DNA of 43,399 bases from Actinomadura sp. 6K520 (GCF_004349245.1 NZ_SMLC01000050.1:1-43399); one strand, 5' to 3'; positions 16,207 through 24,690 are shown, counted from the first letter of the stretch. The notes: generated by a model not told the origin, from the sequence alone. A program made the numbers and translations.

Positions 16207-17621
16207 GCCTCCGGGACGGCGCCGTGCCCGGCCTGCCGGTCGAGACCGAGCTGCCCGAGCGCGTCGGCGTCCTCGTCCTCGGCGCCGGGCTCGCCGGATG
16301 CGCCGCGCTGCTGGCGGCCGCCGAGGCGGGCCGGTACGCCCTGCTGCTGGAGAAGACCGGCGAGATCGGCGGGTCCACCGTGAAGTCCGCGGGGCTGTCC
16401 GCTTTCGCGGGGACGGACGAGCAGGCGGAGCAGGGCATCGCCGACTCGGTCGACCTGCTGCGCAAGGACCTCCTCGAAGTCGGCAAGGGGCGCAACGACC
16501 CGGCGCTGGTCGACCTCTACTGCGAGCACCAGCTGGACGCCCACCGCTGGCTCAAGGGCCACGGCGTCCGGTACGGCGAGATCCACGCGGCCTCCGGGCA
16601 GTCGGCGCCGCGCAGCCATCCCGCGGACACCACCCGCATGCTGGAGCTGCTGCTCAAGGCGGCCGGCGAGCTGGGCGCCCGGATCATGTGCGACGCCCCG
16701 GCCGCCCGGCTGCTGCACGACGGCTCCAGGGTGACCGGCGTCCGGCTCGCCGACGGCCGGGAGGTGCGGGCAGACGCCGTCGTCCTCGCCACGGGCGGCT
16801 TCTCGATGAACCCGGAGCTGCTCGCCGCGTTCGCGCCGCAGATGGAGCACGCGCTGCGGCAGGGGGGCGACGGCAACGAGGGCGACGGCCTCAAGATGGC
16901 CATGGCGCTGGGCGCCGGGCTGCGCGACACCCCCTACATCAAGGGCACCTACGGGCACTACTACACCGAGCACCCGGACGAGGACGGCACCGGCGTCCTC
17001 GCGGTCTACAAGGGGGCGATCGCGGTCAACCGCGAGGGCCGCCGGTTCGTGGACGAGTCGAAGAACTACAAGGAGATCGGGGACGCCGCGCTCGCCCAGC
17101 CCGGCGTGACCACCTGGCAGGTCTTCGACGCCCGGACGATGGCCCAGGCCAACGACGAGGTGCCGATCTACGGGTTCGGCGGGCGCGAGCGCGCCGGGAT
17201 GCTGCTCAAAGCCGACACGATCGCGGCGCTTGAGGCCGCGATCGGCCTCCCGGAGGGCTCCTTGCGGCGCACGGTCGCCGAGTACAACGCGGCGATCGAG
17301 CAGGGGCGGCCCGACCCGTTCGGCCGGGCCCGCCTGTCCGGGGGAGTGGGGCGCCCGGTGCCGATCGACCGGCCGCCGTTCTACGCGCACCCGTCCGGAA
17401 CCGTCGTGCTCGCGACGTACTGCGGGCTCACCGTCGACACCCGGATGCGGGTCCTCGACTGGTGGGGCGACCCGATCGGGCGCCTCTACGCGGCGGGAGA
17501 GATCACCGGCGGCTTCCACGGCGCCGGCTACATGACCGGCACGTCCATCGGCAAGTCCGGCGTCTTCGGCCGGCTCGCCGGACGGAACGCCGCGGCAGAG
17601 GAAAGCGAGCTCCAATGGTGA
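16203..17621 (+). CDS. FAD-dependent dehydrogenase, fumarate reductase/KstD superfamily (1 of 3)
   Basis: 472 residues, GTG start coupled to the lyase stop. The N-terminal FAD-binding motif LVLGAGLAGCAAL (about 25-37) is followed by the EKTGEIGGSTVKSAGL loop. The FAD-2 segment ATGGFSMNPEL, the substrate-domain NREGRRFVDESKNYKEIG and the C-terminal LYAAGEITGGFHGAGYMTGTSIGKSGVFGRLAG complete a single-chain flavoprotein. No Tat or lipoprotein signal is seen, so it is cytosolic. Relatives reduce fumarate-like double bonds or desaturate ketosteroids and tricarboxylates. Here it likely oxidises a pathway intermediate; substrate unknown. Its end overlaps the SDR start by 7 nt. Confidence 0.9.
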   Translation: MSLRDGAVPGLPVETELPERVGVLVLGAGLAGCAALLAAAEAGRYALLLEKTGEIGGSTVKSAGLSAFAGTDEQAEQGIADSVDLLRKDLLEVGKGRNDPALVDLYCEHQLDAHRWLKGHGVRYGEIHAASGQSAPRSHPADTTRMLELLLKAAGELGARIMCDAPAARLLHDGSRVTGVRLADGREVRADAVVLATGGFSMNPELLAAFAPQMEHALRQGGDGNEGDGLKMAMALGAGLRDTPYIKGTYGHYYTEHPDEDGTGVLAVYKGAIAVNREGRRFVDESKNYKEIGDAALAQPGVTTWQVFDARTMAQANDEVPIYGFGGRERAGMLLKADTIAALEAAIGLPEGSLRRTVAEYNAAIEQGRPDPFGRARLSGGVGRPVPIDRPPFYAHPSGTVVLATYCGLTVDTRMRVLDWWGDPIGRLYAAGEITGGFHGAGYMTGTSIGKSGVFGRLAGRNAAAEESELQW

Positions 17622-18391
17622 AACCGTCGAACCCGTTCGACCTGTCCGGCCAGGTGGCCCTGGTGGTGGGCGCGGCGGCGGGGGGCCTGGGCGAGCGCGC
17701 CGCGCACGCCCTGGCGGACGCCGGCGCGCGGGTCGCCGTCGCCGACCTGGCGTCGCGCGCCGCCGACCTCGCCGCCACGGCACGGGCCCGCGGCGCGAGC
17801 GAACACGAGGTGGACGTCACCGACGAGGCGTCCGTCGCCGCACTCGTCGACGCCGTCATCGGCGCGCACGGCCGGCTGGACGTCGTCGTCAACGCCGCCG
17901 GGGTCATGCTGCGCAAGCCCTACGACGAGACGTCGCTGGAGGAGTTCGAGCGGGTCGTCCGCGTCAACCTCACCGGGACCTGGCTCGTCGGACGCGAGGC
18001 CGGCAAGGCGCTCACCCGCCGAGGCCGGGGCGGACGCATCGTCAACCTCACCACCGTGTACGCCGAGCGCGTGGGGCCCGTGCCCGAGTCGGCGTACTAC
18101 TCGTCCAAGGCGGGCGTCGTCAACGTGACCCGGGCGCTCGCCGCCGAACTCGGCCCGCACGGCGTCAACGTCAACTGCCTCGCGCCCGGCGTCTTCTACC
18201 CCACCCAGATGACGGCCGCGCTCGGCGCCGAGCCCGACCGGCTGAAGTGGTTCGGCGACCGCACGATGCTCGGCCGGCTCGGCGATCCCGGCACCGACCT
18301 CACCGGCCCGCTGCTGCTGCTCGCGAGCCCGGCCGCCGCGTACATGACCGGCCAGGTCGTGTACGTCGACGGCGGCTGGTCCGCCTGGTAG
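17615..18391 (+). CDS. Short-chain dehydrogenase/reductase (SDR)
   Basis: 258 residues from the ATG at 17615. This is a classical SDR: the nucleotide-binding loop GAAAGGLGE (19-27) is a variant of TGxxxGxG, NAAG lies at 93-96, and the catalytic Tyr161-x3-Lys165 is in SAYYSSKAG. The usual catalytic Ser before it appears to be Thr (NLTTVYA). Asp43-Leu-Ala after the second strand (VAVADLA) suggests NAD rather than NADP. The C-terminus MTGQVVYVDGGWSAW is typical. It would interconvert a secondary alcohol and ketone, fitting between the flavoprotein dehydrogenases of this operon. A 40-nt gap with AGAAGGAGAG separates it from the next gene. Confidence 0.92.
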   Translation: MVKPSNPFDLSGQVALVVGAAAGGLGERAAHALADAGARVAVADLASRAADLAATARARGASEHEVDVTDEASVAALVDAVIGAHGRLDVVVNAAGVMLRKPYDETSLEEFERVVRVNLTGTWLVGREAGKALTRRGRGGRIVNLTTVYAERVGPVPESAYYSSKAGVVNVTRALAAELGPHGVNVNCLAPGVFYPTQMTAALGAEPDRLKWFGDRTMLGRLGDPGTDLTGPLLLLASPAAAYMTGQVVYVDGGWSAW

Positions 18392-18431
18392 CCCCGGCCG
18401 TTCCCCATCCCGATCAGAAGGAGAGACCTCG

Positions 18432-19019
18432 ATGACCACCGCCAAGAAGGCCCTGCTCATGCTCGACTACCAGGTCGCGCTCTGCGAGGAGGGCCCGCAC
18501 CTGCGGATGCCGCCGCTCGCCGCGCAGATCGCCGAGCGCGGCGTCCTGGCGACGGCCGAGCGGGTGCTGGCCGCCGCCCGCGCCGCCGGGACGTTCGTCG
18601 CCCACGTGCGGCTCGCGTTCGACCCGTCCTACCGGCTGCGCACCAACCGGCTGCCCCGCTTCGACCCCTACGAGGAGCAGCGCGCGATGCTCGCGGACTC
18701 CCCGGAGGCGCAGATCGTCAAGGCGCTGGCGCCGGTCGCGGGCGAGCCGGTCGTCGACAAGGGCTGCGTCGACCCGTTCGTCGGGACGCCGCTGCGCGAG
18801 GTCCTGGCCGCGGAAGGCGTCACCGAGGTCGTCCTCGGCGGCGTCGCCACCAACCTCGTCGTAGAGTCGGCGGCGCGGCACGCCTCGGACTCCGGGCTCC
18901 AGGTGACCGTGGTCGAGGACATGTGCGCCTCCTTCCGCCCGGACTTCCACGAGTTCTCCGTGACGCACATGCTCCCGCTGTTCGGCTCCGTGACCGGCTC
19001 CGCCGACCTCCGGTTCTGA
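18432..19019 (+). CDS. Isochorismatase-fold protein lacking the nucleophilic cysteine
   Basis: 195 residues, a complete isochorismatase-like hydrolase domain. AKKALLMLDYQ supplies the general base Asp12 and VVDKGCVDPF supplies Lys110. In the signature GGVATNLVVESAARHA the position normally held by the nucleophilic Cys is Val143, read directly from the codon GTC. Family members without this Cys include enzymes that do not form a thioester, such as isochorismate hydrolases. An amidase role (maleamate or N-carbamoyl hydrolysis) is therefore unlikely unless another residue substitutes. Good ribosome-binding site GAAGGAGAG upstream. Part of the plus operon; 11 nt precede the next start. Confidence 0.88.
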   Translation: MTTAKKALLMLDYQVALCEEGPHLRMPPLAAQIAERGVLATAERVLAAARAAGTFVAHVRLAFDPSYRLRTNRLPRFDPYEEQRAMLADSPEAQIVKALAPVAGEPVVDKGCVDPFVGTPLREVLAAEGVTEVVLGGVATNLVVESAARHASDSGLQVTVVEDMCASFRPDFHEFSVTHMLPLFGSVTGSADLRF

Positions 19020-19030
19020 GGGACGCCGCC

Positions 19031-20497
19031 ATGACCGAGCAAACCCATCGCTACGACGTGGTCGTGGTCGGCGGCGGCGTCGCCGGTCTGTCGGCCGCGG
19101 TGTCGGCGGCCGAGGACGGCGCCCGCGTCGCGGTCCTGGAGCGCGCCCCCGAGGCCGAGACCGGTGGCAACACCCGCTACACCGAGGCGTTCCTGCGCAT
19201 GAAGTCGCTGGACGAGGTCGCGGACGGTTTCGCCGACGCCCTCGTGGACGACTTCATGGGGCACCCCGACCCGTCCATCGTCAACGACGCGGCGCTCCCG
19301 GCCCGCAGGCAGGGCGCGCTCTACCGCGCCGCCCACACCGTCGACCCGGACTACGTCGCCGCGCTCGCCGAGAACGCGCCGGGGGCGCTGCGCTGGATGG
19401 CCGGGCACGGCGTCCGGTTCGACTTCGTGCCGACCCCGTTCCTCACCCGGTCCACGACCCGGATGGCGCCGGTCGGCGGCGGCCTCGCCATCGTCGAGAC
19501 GATGGGCGGAGCGGCCCGGCGGCTCGGGGTGGAGTTCCACTTCGAGACCACCGCCCGCGGGCTCGTCCGCTCCGGACGCGGCGTCGCCGGCGTGGTCGCG
19601 CACACCGCCGAAGGCCCCGCGGTCTTCGAGGGCGCCGTCGTCCTCGCCAGCGGCGGCTACCAGGGCAACTTCGAGCTGATGGCCCGCTACCACGGCGAGC
19701 GGGCGCTGACCTGCCGTCCCGTCGCCAGGGGCGGCAACTACAACAAGGGGGAGGGGCTGGAGATGGCGCTGGCGCTCGGCGCGGCCACCGCAGGGAACTT
19801 CTCGCTCTTCCACGCCGAGCCGGTCGACCCGCGCAGCGGCGCGCCCGAGGCCGCGATCTTCTGCTTCCCCTACGGCGTGCTGGTCAACCGGGAGGGGCGC
19901 CGGTTCGTGGACGAGGCCCGCGGCACCGTCGACGCCTGGTACGAGCGGACGACCCGCGCGATCCAGGACCAGACCGGCGGGATCGCCTGGGTGATCCTCG
20001 ACCAGCGGGGGCTGGCGGTGCCGAACCTGATGGCGGGCGTCCGCACCGACGTCCCGCCCGTCACCGCGGACACCGTCGGCGACCTCGCGCGCCGGCTGGA
20101 ACTCCCCGCCGCGGACGTCGAGGCGACGATCGAGGCGTACAACGCGGCCTGCCCGCCGCCGGACGGTTTCGACCCCACCGCGCCGGACGGCCTCGCGACC
20201 CGCGGGCTCGTCCCGCCGAAGTCGAACTGGAGCCGCCCCGTCGACCGGGGCCCGTTCGCGGCCTACCCGATCATGGCGGCCAACGTATTCAGCTTCGGCG
20301 GCCTGAAGACCACCTCGGCCGCCGAGGTCGTGGACCGCGACGGCCGTCCCATCGCGGGCCTGTACGCGGCGGGGGAGCTGACCGGGCTGTATTACACCAA
20401 CTACACGGGCTCCACCTCGGTGCTGCGCGGCGCGACGTTCGGCCGGATCGCCGGCGCCGGCGCCGCGGCCCGCGCGCGGTCCCTCGCGGGAGCCTGA
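19031..20497 (+). CDS. FAD-dependent dehydrogenase, tricarballylate dehydrogenase (TcuA)-like (2 of 3)
   Basis: 488 residues from the ATG at 19031. VVVVGGGVAGLSAA (9-22) binds the FAD ADP part. ETGGNTRYTEAFLRM closely recalls TcuA-type tricarballylate dehydrogenases, as does NREGRRFVDEARG. ASGGYQGNFELM and the end GLYAAGELTGLYYTNYTGSTSVLRGATFGRIAG complete the cofactor site. TcuA oxidises a tricarboxylate to cis-aconitate and needs an iron-sulphur/heme partner (TcuB) to reoxidise its flavin; no such gene is here. Next to an isocitrate-lyase-fold enzyme, a tricarboxylate-like intermediate is plausible. Two bases separate it from the next gene. Confidence 0.88.
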   Translation: MTEQTHRYDVVVVGGGVAGLSAAVSAAEDGARVAVLERAPEAETGGNTRYTEAFLRMKSLDEVADGFADALVDDFMGHPDPSIVNDAALPARRQGALYRAAHTVDPDYVAALAENAPGALRWMAGHGVRFDFVPTPFLTRSTTRMAPVGGGLAIVETMGGAARRLGVEFHFETTARGLVRSGRGVAGVVAHTAEGPAVFEGAVVLASGGYQGNFELMARYHGERALTCRPVARGGNYNKGEGLEMALALGAATAGNFSLFHAEPVDPRSGAPEAAIFCFPYGVLVNREGRRFVDEARGTVDAWYERTTRAIQDQTGGIAWVILDQRGLAVPNLMAGVRTDVPPVTADTVGDLARRLELPAADVEATIEAYNAACPPPDGFDPTAPDGLATRGLVPPKSNWSRPVDRGPFAAYPIMAANVFSFGGLKTTSAAEVVDRDGRPIAGLYAAGELTGLYYTNYTGSTSVLRGATFGRIAGAGAAARARSLAGA

Positions 20498-20499
20498 CG

Positions 20500-21303
20500 A
20501 TGCGGATCTGGCACCAGTCCTTCACGGTCCTCGACGACGTCCCGCACTACCGCGACGCGCTCGCCCGCCACCTGCGGTCGCAGGCCGCCCCCGGCACCGG
20601 GATCGACCTCCACGGGATGAAGCCCGGCACCTACCCGTCGGACTACCCGGGCACCCACATCGGGTACGCCTACCTCGCCGGCCTGCACCGGGAGCAGTTC
20701 GCGCACGCCGCGCTGCGGGCGCAGGACGAGGGCTACGACGCGTTTTTGATCGCGACCATCCCCGACACCGCGTACGAGGAGGTCCGGACGCTGGTCGACA
20801 TCCCGGTGATCGCGTTCGGCCAGACGTCGGTGCTGATGGCGGGCGCGCTCGGCGACCGCGTCGGCATCGTCAACTTCATCGGGGCCCTCGAACCGCAGCT
20901 GCGCCGCAACCTGCGCAACTACCGGCTGGACGCGCTGGTCGGGCCGATCGTCCAGGTGGAGGCCGGGTTCACCGATGTCATGGCGGCCTACGCCGACCCG
21001 GGGCCGCTGCTCGACGCGTTCACCCGCGCGGCGCGCCGGGCGATCGAGGCCGGCGCGAACGTCATCGTCCCCGGTGAGGGGCCGCTCAACGTGTTCCTCG
21101 CGGACCAGGGCGTGTCCCGGGTCGACGACGTGCCGGTCCTCGACTCCCTCGGCACCTGCGTCCGCGTCGCGGAGCTGCGCGCGGCGCAGTACCGCGCCAC
21201 CGGGCTCGCCCCGGCGCGAACCGGGTTCTACGGGGCCCGCCCGCCCCGCCCGCTGGTCGACGCGGCACGCGACTTCTACGGGACGAACAGGACGCTGACG
21301 TGA
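20500..21303 (+). CDS. Asp/Glu/hydantoin racemase-fold protein without catalytic cysteines
   Basis: 267 residues. The fold is recognisable from DAFLIATIPDTAYEEVRTLVDIPVIAFG, the GDRVGIVNF strand, and GANVIVPGEGP followed by VPVLDSLGTCVRVAE. In active racemases and maleate isomerases the first and third of these segments carry the two catalytic cysteines (as in GCF and GCT). Here the positions are Thr86 and Glu193. The only Cys is Cys220, away from both. It may act on a different chemistry, for example as a decarboxylase, isomerase or hydratase-like enzyme, or bind without catalysis. Its TGA overlaps the GTG of the next gene by 4 nt. Confidence 0.82.
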   Translation: MRIWHQSFTVLDDVPHYRDALARHLRSQAAPGTGIDLHGMKPGTYPSDYPGTHIGYAYLAGLHREQFAHAALRAQDEGYDAFLIATIPDTAYEEVRTLVDIPVIAFGQTSVLMAGALGDRVGIVNFIGALEPQLRRNLRNYRLDALVGPIVQVEAGFTDVMAAYADPGPLLDAFTRAARRAIEAGANVIVPGEGPLNVFLADQGVSRVDDVPVLDSLGTCVRVAELRAAQYRATGLAPARTGFYGARPPRPLVDAARDFYGTNRTLT

Positions 21304-22637
21304 CCGCGCCGGCCCCGCACGCGTGGGACGCGGAGGTCGATGTCGCCGTCGCGGGCGGCGGGGCGTGCGGCGTGATGACCGCCCTCCGCGCGGCACGCGA
21401 CCCCGGCCTGACCGTCGCGGTCTTCGAGAAGTCCACCCGCGACGGCTGCAACGCGGCGATCTCCTCCGGCTCCCTCGCCGCCGGAGGGACCCGCTGGCAG
21501 GCCGCGGCCGGCGTGGAGGACTCGCCGCGCCGGCACGCCGACGACATCATCCGCGCCGGCGGCGACGAGGAGTGGCGTCCGGTGGTGGAGGCGCTCTGCG
21601 CGGCGGCGCCGGACCTCGTCCATTGGATCGCCGACACCGGCTACCCCGTCGAACTCGGCCTCGACATGCCCCGGGCCGGGATGGCCGCGCGGCGGCTGCA
21701 CACCGACACCGGGCGGCTCGGCGGCGCCCGGCTCATGCGCCACCTGCGCGGCCTCCTCGACGGGTACGGCAACGCCGCCTTCGTGGACGAGGCGCCCGTG
21801 GTCGACCTCGTGACCGGCGACGGCGGGGTCACCGGCGTCGTCGTCTCCCAGAACGGCGTCCTGCAGCGCGTCCGGGCCCGCAGCGTCGTCCTCGCCACCG
21901 ACGGCTTCGCGAACAACCCGGCGCTGGTCGGGGAGCACCTGCCGCATCTCGGCACACCCTTCTACGGCGGCGTCTCCACCTCGACCGGGGACGCGCTCGG
22001 CTGGGCGCTGCGGCTGGGCGCGCGGCTGCGGAACATGGGCGCCGGACTGCGTTCCGGCCTGTTCGTCGCCGGCCACGGCACCCGGGTGTCCCCGGCGCTG
22101 CCGTTCAACGGCGCCGTCCTAGTCGACCGCGACGGCGAGCGCTTCGTGGACGAGGAGTCCAAGGGCTACTCGTCCATGGCGGGCGTCCTGCGGCGGCGGC
22201 CGGGCGAACGCGCCGCGATGGTCTGGGACGCCGCCGCGATGGCCGCCACCCGCGAGTCCGAGATGATGCGCGAATCCCTCGCCGCGGGCGCCGTCCGGGA
22301 CTGCCCGACGATCGAGGACCTGGCCGGGGCGCTGGGCCGCACGGTCGAGGAGACCGAACGCGCCCTGACCCCGCTGCCGGGACGCCGCCGCCTCACCGCG
22401 CCGTACCACCTCGCGTGGGTCACCCACGGCCTGCTGACCACGCAGGGCGGCCTGGTGATCGACCCGGGCGGCCGCGTCCTGGACGGCGCCGGCCGGCCGA
22501 TCCCCGGCCTGTACGCGGGGGGCGGCACGGCCTGCGGCCTGGCCGGCCCCCACTCCGACGGCTACCTGTCCGGCAACGGCCTCCTGTCCGCGTTCGGCAT
22601 GGGCTGGATAATCGGCAACGCCCTGGCGGGCCGTTAG
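21300..22637 (+). CDS. FAD-dependent dehydrogenase, fumarate reductase/KstD superfamily (3 of 3)
   Basis: 445 residues, GTG start in a GTGA overlap. The FAD motif is VAVAGGGACGVMTAL (about 14-28), followed by EKSTRDGCNAAISSGSL, ATDGFANNPALV, VDRDGERFVDEESKGYSSM and the C-terminal LYAGGGTACGLAGPHSDGYLSGNGLLSAFGMGWIIGNAL. It is the shortest and most divergent of the three flavoproteins. Last gene of the plus operon. Its TAG stop is part of the 5-bp duplication (GTTAG) made by the IS1380 element, so the insertion left the reading frame and stop intact but cut it off from its native terminator, now at 26297-26334. Confidence 0.88.
   Translation: MTAPAPHAWDAEVDVAVAGGGACGVMTALRAARDPGLTVAVFEKSTRDGCNAAISSGSLAAGGTRWQAAAGVEDSPRRHADDIIRAGGDEEWRPVVEALCAAAPDLVHWIADTGYPVELGLDMPRAGMAARRLHTDTGRLGGARLMRHLRGLLDGYGNAAFVDEAPVVDLVTGDGGVTGVVVSQNGVLQRVRARSVVLATDGFANNPALVGEHLPHLGTPFYGGVSTSTGDALGWALRLGARLRNMGAGLRSGLFVAGHGTRVSPALPFNGAVLVDRDGERFVDEESKGYSSMAGVLRRRPGERAAMVWDAAAMAATRESEMMRESLAAGAVRDCPTIEDLAGALGRTVEETERALTPLPGRRRLTAPYHLAWVTHGLLTTQGGLVIDPGGRVLDGAGRPIPGLYAGGGTACGLAGPHSDGYLSGNGLLSAFGMGWIIGNALAGR
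22633..22637. repeat. Target-site duplication of the IS1380 element, left
   Basis: GTTAG, repeated at 26250-26254 on the other side of the element. It includes the stop codon of the flavoprotein gene. Confidence 0.75.
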
Positions 22638-23231
22638 CCTCGATCCACGTGTGTCACGAACGTCGAGAGGAGCTTGATGTAGGAGGAGTTCCTTGAGGCG
22701 GTGCTGCGTAAGAGATGAGGGATGGCCCCTCGGAATCGGCCTGCGGGGGCAGGTTCCAAACCGCCCACTGCTGCGTTAGCTGAAGACTGTCGTGGTGAGC
22801 GTGTGGGAAAAGGCGCACGGGATGCGTCAGGTGGGGATCAGGAAGACGAGTGTCGTAGCCATTGAGGTGCCGAAAGAGGTTCGGTTGGCATCGAAACCGG
22901 GGCATGTGGATAGCTTCGGGATAAGCCTGGCGGTCACCCGCTTACTGGCCAGGCGGTGCCCGGCATAGAGGCGACGTGAGCCTGATCTGCAGCTCTTGCA
23001 TGGAACGTGAGAAGGCGGACCTCGATACTGCCGTCCCGGTGGCGGGGCGCGAGAGGGAGTGTCTCAAGCGGCAGAAACCGTGAGGGATTGAGTACCGACG
23101 CGGGGTGCGCTGGCGGACCGGCCCGTAGTAGCCGTGAAGCTCCTGCTAGACACGGTGGGAGGGGAGCCAAGGGGCCGGGTCATCCGTGGTTTGTGCGTTC
23201 GATCAACCAGCATTCGGCTGGGAGGAGTCGC

Positions 23232-24494
23232 GTGAGCGAACTGAAGTCAACAGGCAGGCCGTTCGACATTTCGAAGCGGGAAGTATGGGAGGCGTGGCAG
23301 AAGGTCAGGGCGAACAAGGGCGCGCCGGGGGTGGACGGACGCTCCCTCGATGACTTCGAATCGGACCTGAGGAACAGTCTCTACAAGGTCTGGAACCGGA
23401 TGTCGTCAGGGAGCTACTTCCCGCCGCCGGTGCTCGCGGTGGAAATCCCCAAGCCGCACGGCGCAGGGACCAGGATGCTCGGCGTGCCCACCATCGCAGA
23501 CCGAGTCGCCCAGACGGTGGTGGCCGGGAGGCTGGAGGCGAAGGTCGAACCGATCTTCCATCCCGACTCCTACGGCTACAGGCCGGGACGCTCGGCGCTG
23601 GATGCGGTGGCGACGTGCCGGCAACGCTGCTGGAAGAACGACTGGGTGATCGATCTGGACATCCAGAAATTCTTTGACAGCGTGCCATGGGACCTGATCG
23701 TCAAAGCGGTGGAGGCCAACACCGACCAGCCGTGGGTGGTTCTTTATGTGAAACGGTGGCTGCAGGCCCCGGTACAGATGCCCGACGGAACCTTGCGGCA
23801 GCGTGACCGCGGCACCCCGCAAGGGTCGGCGGTCTCGCCTGTGCTGGCGAATCTGTTCCTGCATTATGCGTTCGATGCGTGGATGGCTCGGCGATTCCCG
23901 GGTATCGTGTTCGAACGGTACGTCGATGACGTGGTCGTGCACTGCGTCAGCAAGGCCCAAGCCCAATATGTGGCCAAGGCGATCGGCGAACGGATGGAAC
24001 AGGTCGGGCTGCGACTGCACCCCGACAAAACCCGAATAGTCTACTGCCAGGACGGCCAGCGACGCGGCTCTTACGAGCATACGTCGTTCACGTTCCTGGG
24101 GTTCGGGTTCCACCAGCGCAAAGCGCGGAACAAGAGAGGGCAGTACTTCAACGCCTTCTTGCCCGCGATCAGCAAGGATGCTTTGAAAAGGCTCAGTGCG
24201 GAAGTGCGATCATGGAGACTGCACAACCGGACCGGCCACACCTTCAGCGACCTCGTCCGACGGATCAACCCGATCGTCCGAGGCTGGATGCACTACTACG
24301 GGGCATTCCACCGCTCCGCGATGTATCCCCTCCTTTCGCGCATCAACGCCTACCTGGTGCGCTGGATCCGCAACAAATATAAACGGCTGCGACCAATGAA
24401 GAAGGCCATCCAGTGCTGGCAGGGGATCACCGTGCGGTATCCCCGCTGGCTTGCGCACTGGGCTTGGGTCACCTCGGTACCGCGCGTCTGGTGA
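23232..24494 (+). CDS. Group II intron reverse transcriptase/maturase
   Basis: 420 residues from the GTG at 23232, preceded by GGGAGGAG; the open frame runs further up through intron RNA. Reverse transcriptase blocks are clear: NKGAPGVDG (28-36), VEIPKPHGAGTRMLGVPTIADRVAQ, YGYRPGRSALDA, the first catalytic Asp143 in IDLDIQKFFDSV, GTPQGSAVSPVLANLFLHYAFD and the YVDD box (230-233). The maturase (X) domain follows with GWMHYYGAFHRSAMYPL (about 350-366). No HNH endonuclease is attached, so it would rely on endonuclease-independent retrohoming. It helps fold and splice the intron RNA and copies it into new sites. All visible catalytic residues are intact. Confidence 0.93.
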   Translation: MSELKSTGRPFDISKREVWEAWQKVRANKGAPGVDGRSLDDFESDLRNSLYKVWNRMSSGSYFPPPVLAVEIPKPHGAGTRMLGVPTIADRVAQTVVAGRLEAKVEPIFHPDSYGYRPGRSALDAVATCRQRCWKNDWVIDLDIQKFFDSVPWDLIVKAVEANTDQPWVVLYVKRWLQAPVQMPDGTLRQRDRGTPQGSAVSPVLANLFLHYAFDAWMARRFPGIVFERYVDDVVVHCVSKAQAQYVAKAIGERMEQVGLRLHPDKTRIVYCQDGQRRGSYEHTSFTFLGFGFHQRKARNKRGQYFNAFLPAISKDALKRLSAEVRSWRLHNRTGHTFSDLVRRINPIVRGWMHYYGAFHRSAMYPLLSRINAYLVRWIRNKYKRLRPMKKAIQCWQGITVRYPRWLAHWAWVTSVPRVW

Positions 24495-24506
24495 TCAGGA
24501 TGACAG

Positions 24507-24580
24507 GAGCCCGGTGACGGGAGACTGTCACGCCGGGATCTGTGGGAGCCGGAGGGTGAGACTCCCTCCGGCCACCCGAC
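24507..24580 (+). ncRNA. Group II intron domains V and VI
   Basis: Domain V (24507-24541) begins GAGC, contains the AGC triad and folds CCGGTGAC against GTCAC-G-CCGGG with a bulge. Domain VI (24542-24580) folds GGAGCCGGAGGG against CTCCCTCCGGCC. The unpaired A at 24574, 7 nt from the 3' splice site, is the likely branch point. Confidence 0.75.
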
Positions 24581-24690
24581 CGGGTGAATGGTCGTCCAGG
24601 TTACGGAAACGACGAAAGGGATGCCCCGTGGCCTGCGATGATGGGCTTGTCTAAGGTCCAGCAACGCAATAACAACGAGGCATCCCGTAA

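Larger units (their letters stand above)
22649..24580 (+). mobile_element. Group II intron (1.93 kb) inserted in the IS1380 left inverted repeat
   Basis: The 5' end is GTGTG at 22649, matching the GUGYG consensus; the 3' end is CCCGAC at 24580. Ribozyme domains I-III occupy about 22649-23230, the maturase ORF lies in domain IV, and domains V and VI follow it. EBS1 GTGGAT at 22906-22911 is perfectly complementary to IBS1 ATCCAC (22643-22648), the last six bases of the 5' exon. Removing the intron restores a 13-bp IS inverted repeat, fixing both boundaries. The 583-bp stretch before the ORF holds no gene; it is structured intron RNA. Confidence 0.88.

Noticed and set aside
20500..21303. Maleate isomerase or hydantoin racemase as a firm assignment
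   Set aside because: Both catalytic cysteine positions are other residues, so only the fold can be claimed.
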